Positions 62,473-64,000 of a DNA stretch of 64,000 nucleotides are shown piece by piece (the first letter of the stretch is position 1; each line of letters starts with the position of its first letter). The DNA is from Hypholoma sublateritium FD-334 SS-4 (lineage: Eukaryota > Basidiomycota > Agaricomycetes > Agaricales > Strophariaceae). The notes under the pieces were generated by a model that saw nothing but the letters and a program-made list of their open reading frames with translations, had not been told where the DNA came from and searched no databases. The stretch lies in NCBI GenBank assembly GCA_000827495.1, contig KN817524.1, forward strand, positions 64,262 through 128,261. Direction: 5' to 3'. The translations under genes and the position numbers were made by a program.

Positions 62473-64000
62473 CTATCGCTTCGCGGCTCCTCCTCTGCGA
62501 TTGGGTAACTTCTTGATTGTTCTAGGTCCACCTGCCGCAGGAGCAGGAGCGGAGCCGATGGTAAAGAGCGAGCCCCCCCCACCTCCGGATGTGGATGGAG
62601 CCAATGCTATCGGCCCACTGAATGGTGACGATGGCTGTTGTTGCTGTCCAAACCCTCCTCCAGACCCGAAGCCAGAAGAAGGTAATGTCAGGTTTCCGCC
62701 TGAGGCAGGTGAAGCTGGTTGCGACCCGAACGAAAATCCACCGTTAGTGGAAGGCGCGGGTGCTCCAAACGAGAATGGTGAAGGCTGGTTGAAAGTAGAC
62801 GGGCTACTTGGAGCAGATCCAGAGGACGCCGGTTGGCCAAATGGGTTTGAGGCCTGGGGTGCACCAAAGCTAAACGAATTGGTAGGCGCCGTCGTGGATG
62901 TGGGTGTGGGTGTTGTACCGAATCCGAAACCACCACCCGACAAGGGTCGTTGCGCGTCTTCATTGGGTTTTGCTTGACCAAAGCTAAAGGAAGTCGTTAT
63001 AGCAGGAGCTGTAGGAGCCGCCGCCTGACCGAACCCTCCAAACGGCTTCGGCACTTCTGCATTGCTTTCCTTCGAGGCAAAAGGATTGGATGTCGCTGAA
63101 TTGAAACTGAATGGCGCTGGGGCGGATGCAGGGGAGGTCTGTTGTTGTGTTCCGAAAAACGACCCCGAGCTGGTCGTAGAGGAGCTAGAATTGCCGAAGG
63201 AAAATGCACCACCTCCAATAGTAGGCCTCAAATCCGGAGGTTTGTGGTTGGCTTGCTGCAAATCTCTCGTTGGGCTTTCCTCCATTCTAAATTCGTTTTC
63301 TTGCTTAGGAGGGGTCACAGGGCGATCGACAGGTGCCGTATTGGGTTGGCCAAATGAGAAGAGCGATTTGCTGGATACATCCGCAGTGGCACTTCCCCCT
63401 CCAGAGAAACCGAAAGAGATAGGTGGAGTAGCAGCAGGTGTCGTCGACGACTGGCCAAACGAGAAAGGGGCTGGCTTAGGGGCAACAGTAGATGCAGCAG
63501 GCGGAGTGCTTGGATTGGTGCCAAACGAAAAAGGTGCCTTATCCACCTCTTTCTTCTCCGCGGTTGGTTGAGCGAAAGGGAACGCAGTGTTGCCTGGACC
63601 ACCGAACAGAGATTTAGATGTTTCAACTGCTGATGTAGATGAGGGAGCAGTACCAAAGAATGATGGCTGGGATAGAGGCGCTGGGTTTTCATGAGCTGAC
63701 AGTTGAGCAGGTGGAGCACCAAAAGTAAATGGAAGAGGAGATGGAGTTAATTGGGGCTGTGTCAGCCCTCCGAAGAGGTTGCTGCCTGGAGAAGACTTAG
63801 CGGAATCTCCAAACGAGCCCCCAGAACTCCCAGCTCCAAACAAAGGCTTAGGTGCCAATGTTTCAGGCTTTGCCTCGACAGGCGCACCAAACGATGGGGT
63901 AGCTTGAGTTGTGCTGTTTGGCGAACCTCCAAAAAGCGACGTTGTTTCCGCGGGTTTGCTAAATGAGAAGCCAACCGAGCCGGCCGAAGGCGTCGGGTTG
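62473..64000 (-). CDS. FG-repeat nucleoporin, C-terminal part (5' end outside window)
   Basis: About 509 residues in one open frame that continues past the window edge. The protein is a disordered Ser/Pro/Ala/Thr mesh with dozens of FG motifs, mostly SFG and FSFG types (FSFGQ, FSFGAP, SFSFG), the hallmark of central-channel nucleoporins that bind karyopherins. The C terminus is short and basic (IKKLPNRRGGAAKR), which could be an importin-binding or pore-anchoring tail as in Nup1/Nup2-type proteins. No structured domain is visible in this part, so which nucleoporin it is cannot be decided. No intron is needed in the visible part. Confidence 0.78.
   Translation of the reverse strand, partial: NPTPSAGSVGFSFSKPAETTSLFGGSPNSTTQATPSFGAPVEAKPETLAPKPLFGAGSSGGSFGDSAKSSPGSNLFGGLTQPQLTPSPLPFTFGAPPAQLSAHENPAPLSQPSFFGTAPSSTSAVETSKSLFGGPGNTAFPFAQPTAEKKEVDKAPFSFGTNPSTPPAASTVAPKPAPFSFGQSSTTPAATPPISFGFSGGGSATADVSSKSLFSFGQPNTAPVDRPVTPPKQENEFRMEESPTRDLQQANHKPPDLRPTIGGGAFSFGNSSSSTTSSGSFFGTQQQTSPASAPAPFSFNSATSNPFASKESNAEVPKPFGGFGQAAAPTAPAITTSFSFGQAKPNEDAQRPLSGGGFGFGTTPTPTSTTAPTNSFSFGAPQASNPFGQPASSGSAPSSPSTFNQPSPFSFGAPAPSTNGGFSFGSQPASPASGGNLTLPSSGFGSGGGFGQQQQPSSPFSGPIALAPSTSGGGGGSLFTIGSAPAPAAGGPRTIKKLPNRRGGAAKR

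Noticed and set aside
62473..64000. FG repeats as a tandem DNA repeat or transposon
   Set aside because: The DNA is not periodic; the repetition is only at the level of FG motifs, as in nucleoporins.

Overview
The window is chromosomal DNA from a filamentous basidiomycete, most likely an Agaricomycete. Nearly every gene is split by many 45-60 nt GT-AG introns, often with CTNA-type branch sites. The gene set is basidiomycete-typical: a PriB-like zinc-cluster regulator, a HET-domain protein, a fungal striatin, a GPI-anchored GH13 enzyme and an HNH-family relic. The gene order is compact and no prokaryotic, viral, tRNA, rRNA, CRISPR or transposon feature was found. Exon coordinates were worked out by hand from splice signals, phase continuity and family conservation; they are models, not transcripts.

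Layout. 1-1.1 kb: 3' part of a degraded HNH-nuclease-family gene. 1.55-4.8 kb: very GC-rich block with a UMP/CMP kinase (-), a Nup37-like WD40 nucleoporin (+) and the Q-rich 3' end of a PriB-like Zn2Cys6 regulator (-, to 7.08 kb). 7.5-10.4 kb: CDC5/CEF1 splicing factor (+). 10.8-11.5 kb: MICOS subunit MIC19 (-). 11.8-13.4 kb: intronless HET-domain gene (+). 13.6-16.5 kb: DHX35-like DEAH helicase (-). 16.9-17.8 kb: tetraspanin (-). 18.3-19.0 kb: MBF1 (+). 19.5-21.3 kb: gamma-tubulin (-). 21.5-28.7 kb: NOT1 scaffold of CCR4-NOT (-). 29.1-31.0 kb: sugar transporter (-), divergent from 31.4-33.8 kb: GPI-anchored GH13 alpha-glucan enzyme (+). 33.9-37.5 kb: secreted S9-type alpha/beta hydrolase (-), head to head with TMA7 (+) at 37.6 kb. 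38.2-41.0 kb: striatin (+). 41.3-42.7 kb: class II cyclic-nucleotide phosphodiesterase (-). 42.8-45.6 kb: unrecognised protein (+). 46.2-50.4 kb: EDE1/EPS15-like endocytic scaffold (-). 50.6-51.5 kb: UBE2C-type E2 (+). 52.2-54.0 kb: PIN4-like RRM/R3H protein (+). 54.7-56.2 kb: mitochondrial nuclease NUC1/EndoG (+). 56.3-57.3 kb: mitoribosomal mL46 (-). 57.5-59.4 kb: V-ATPase subunit H (+). 59.5-61.5 kb: TRAPPC13 (-). 62.5-64 kb: C-terminal part of an FG-repeat nucleoporin (-), running off the window.

The genes are mostly conserved housekeeping functions (nuclear pore, splicing, transcription, translation, cytoskeleton, trafficking, mitochondria) and do not form a pathway cluster. The nearest to a functional pair is the divergent sugar transporter and GPI-anchored GH13 enzyme. 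No coherent new system is visible. The most unusual signal is gene architecture: many micro-exons, including one of apparently only 2 nt in MBF1, 7 nt inside the catalytic motif of the GH13 enzyme and 11 nt in CDC5, together with four candidate GC-AG introns and several in-frame, stop-free introns that could be retained.
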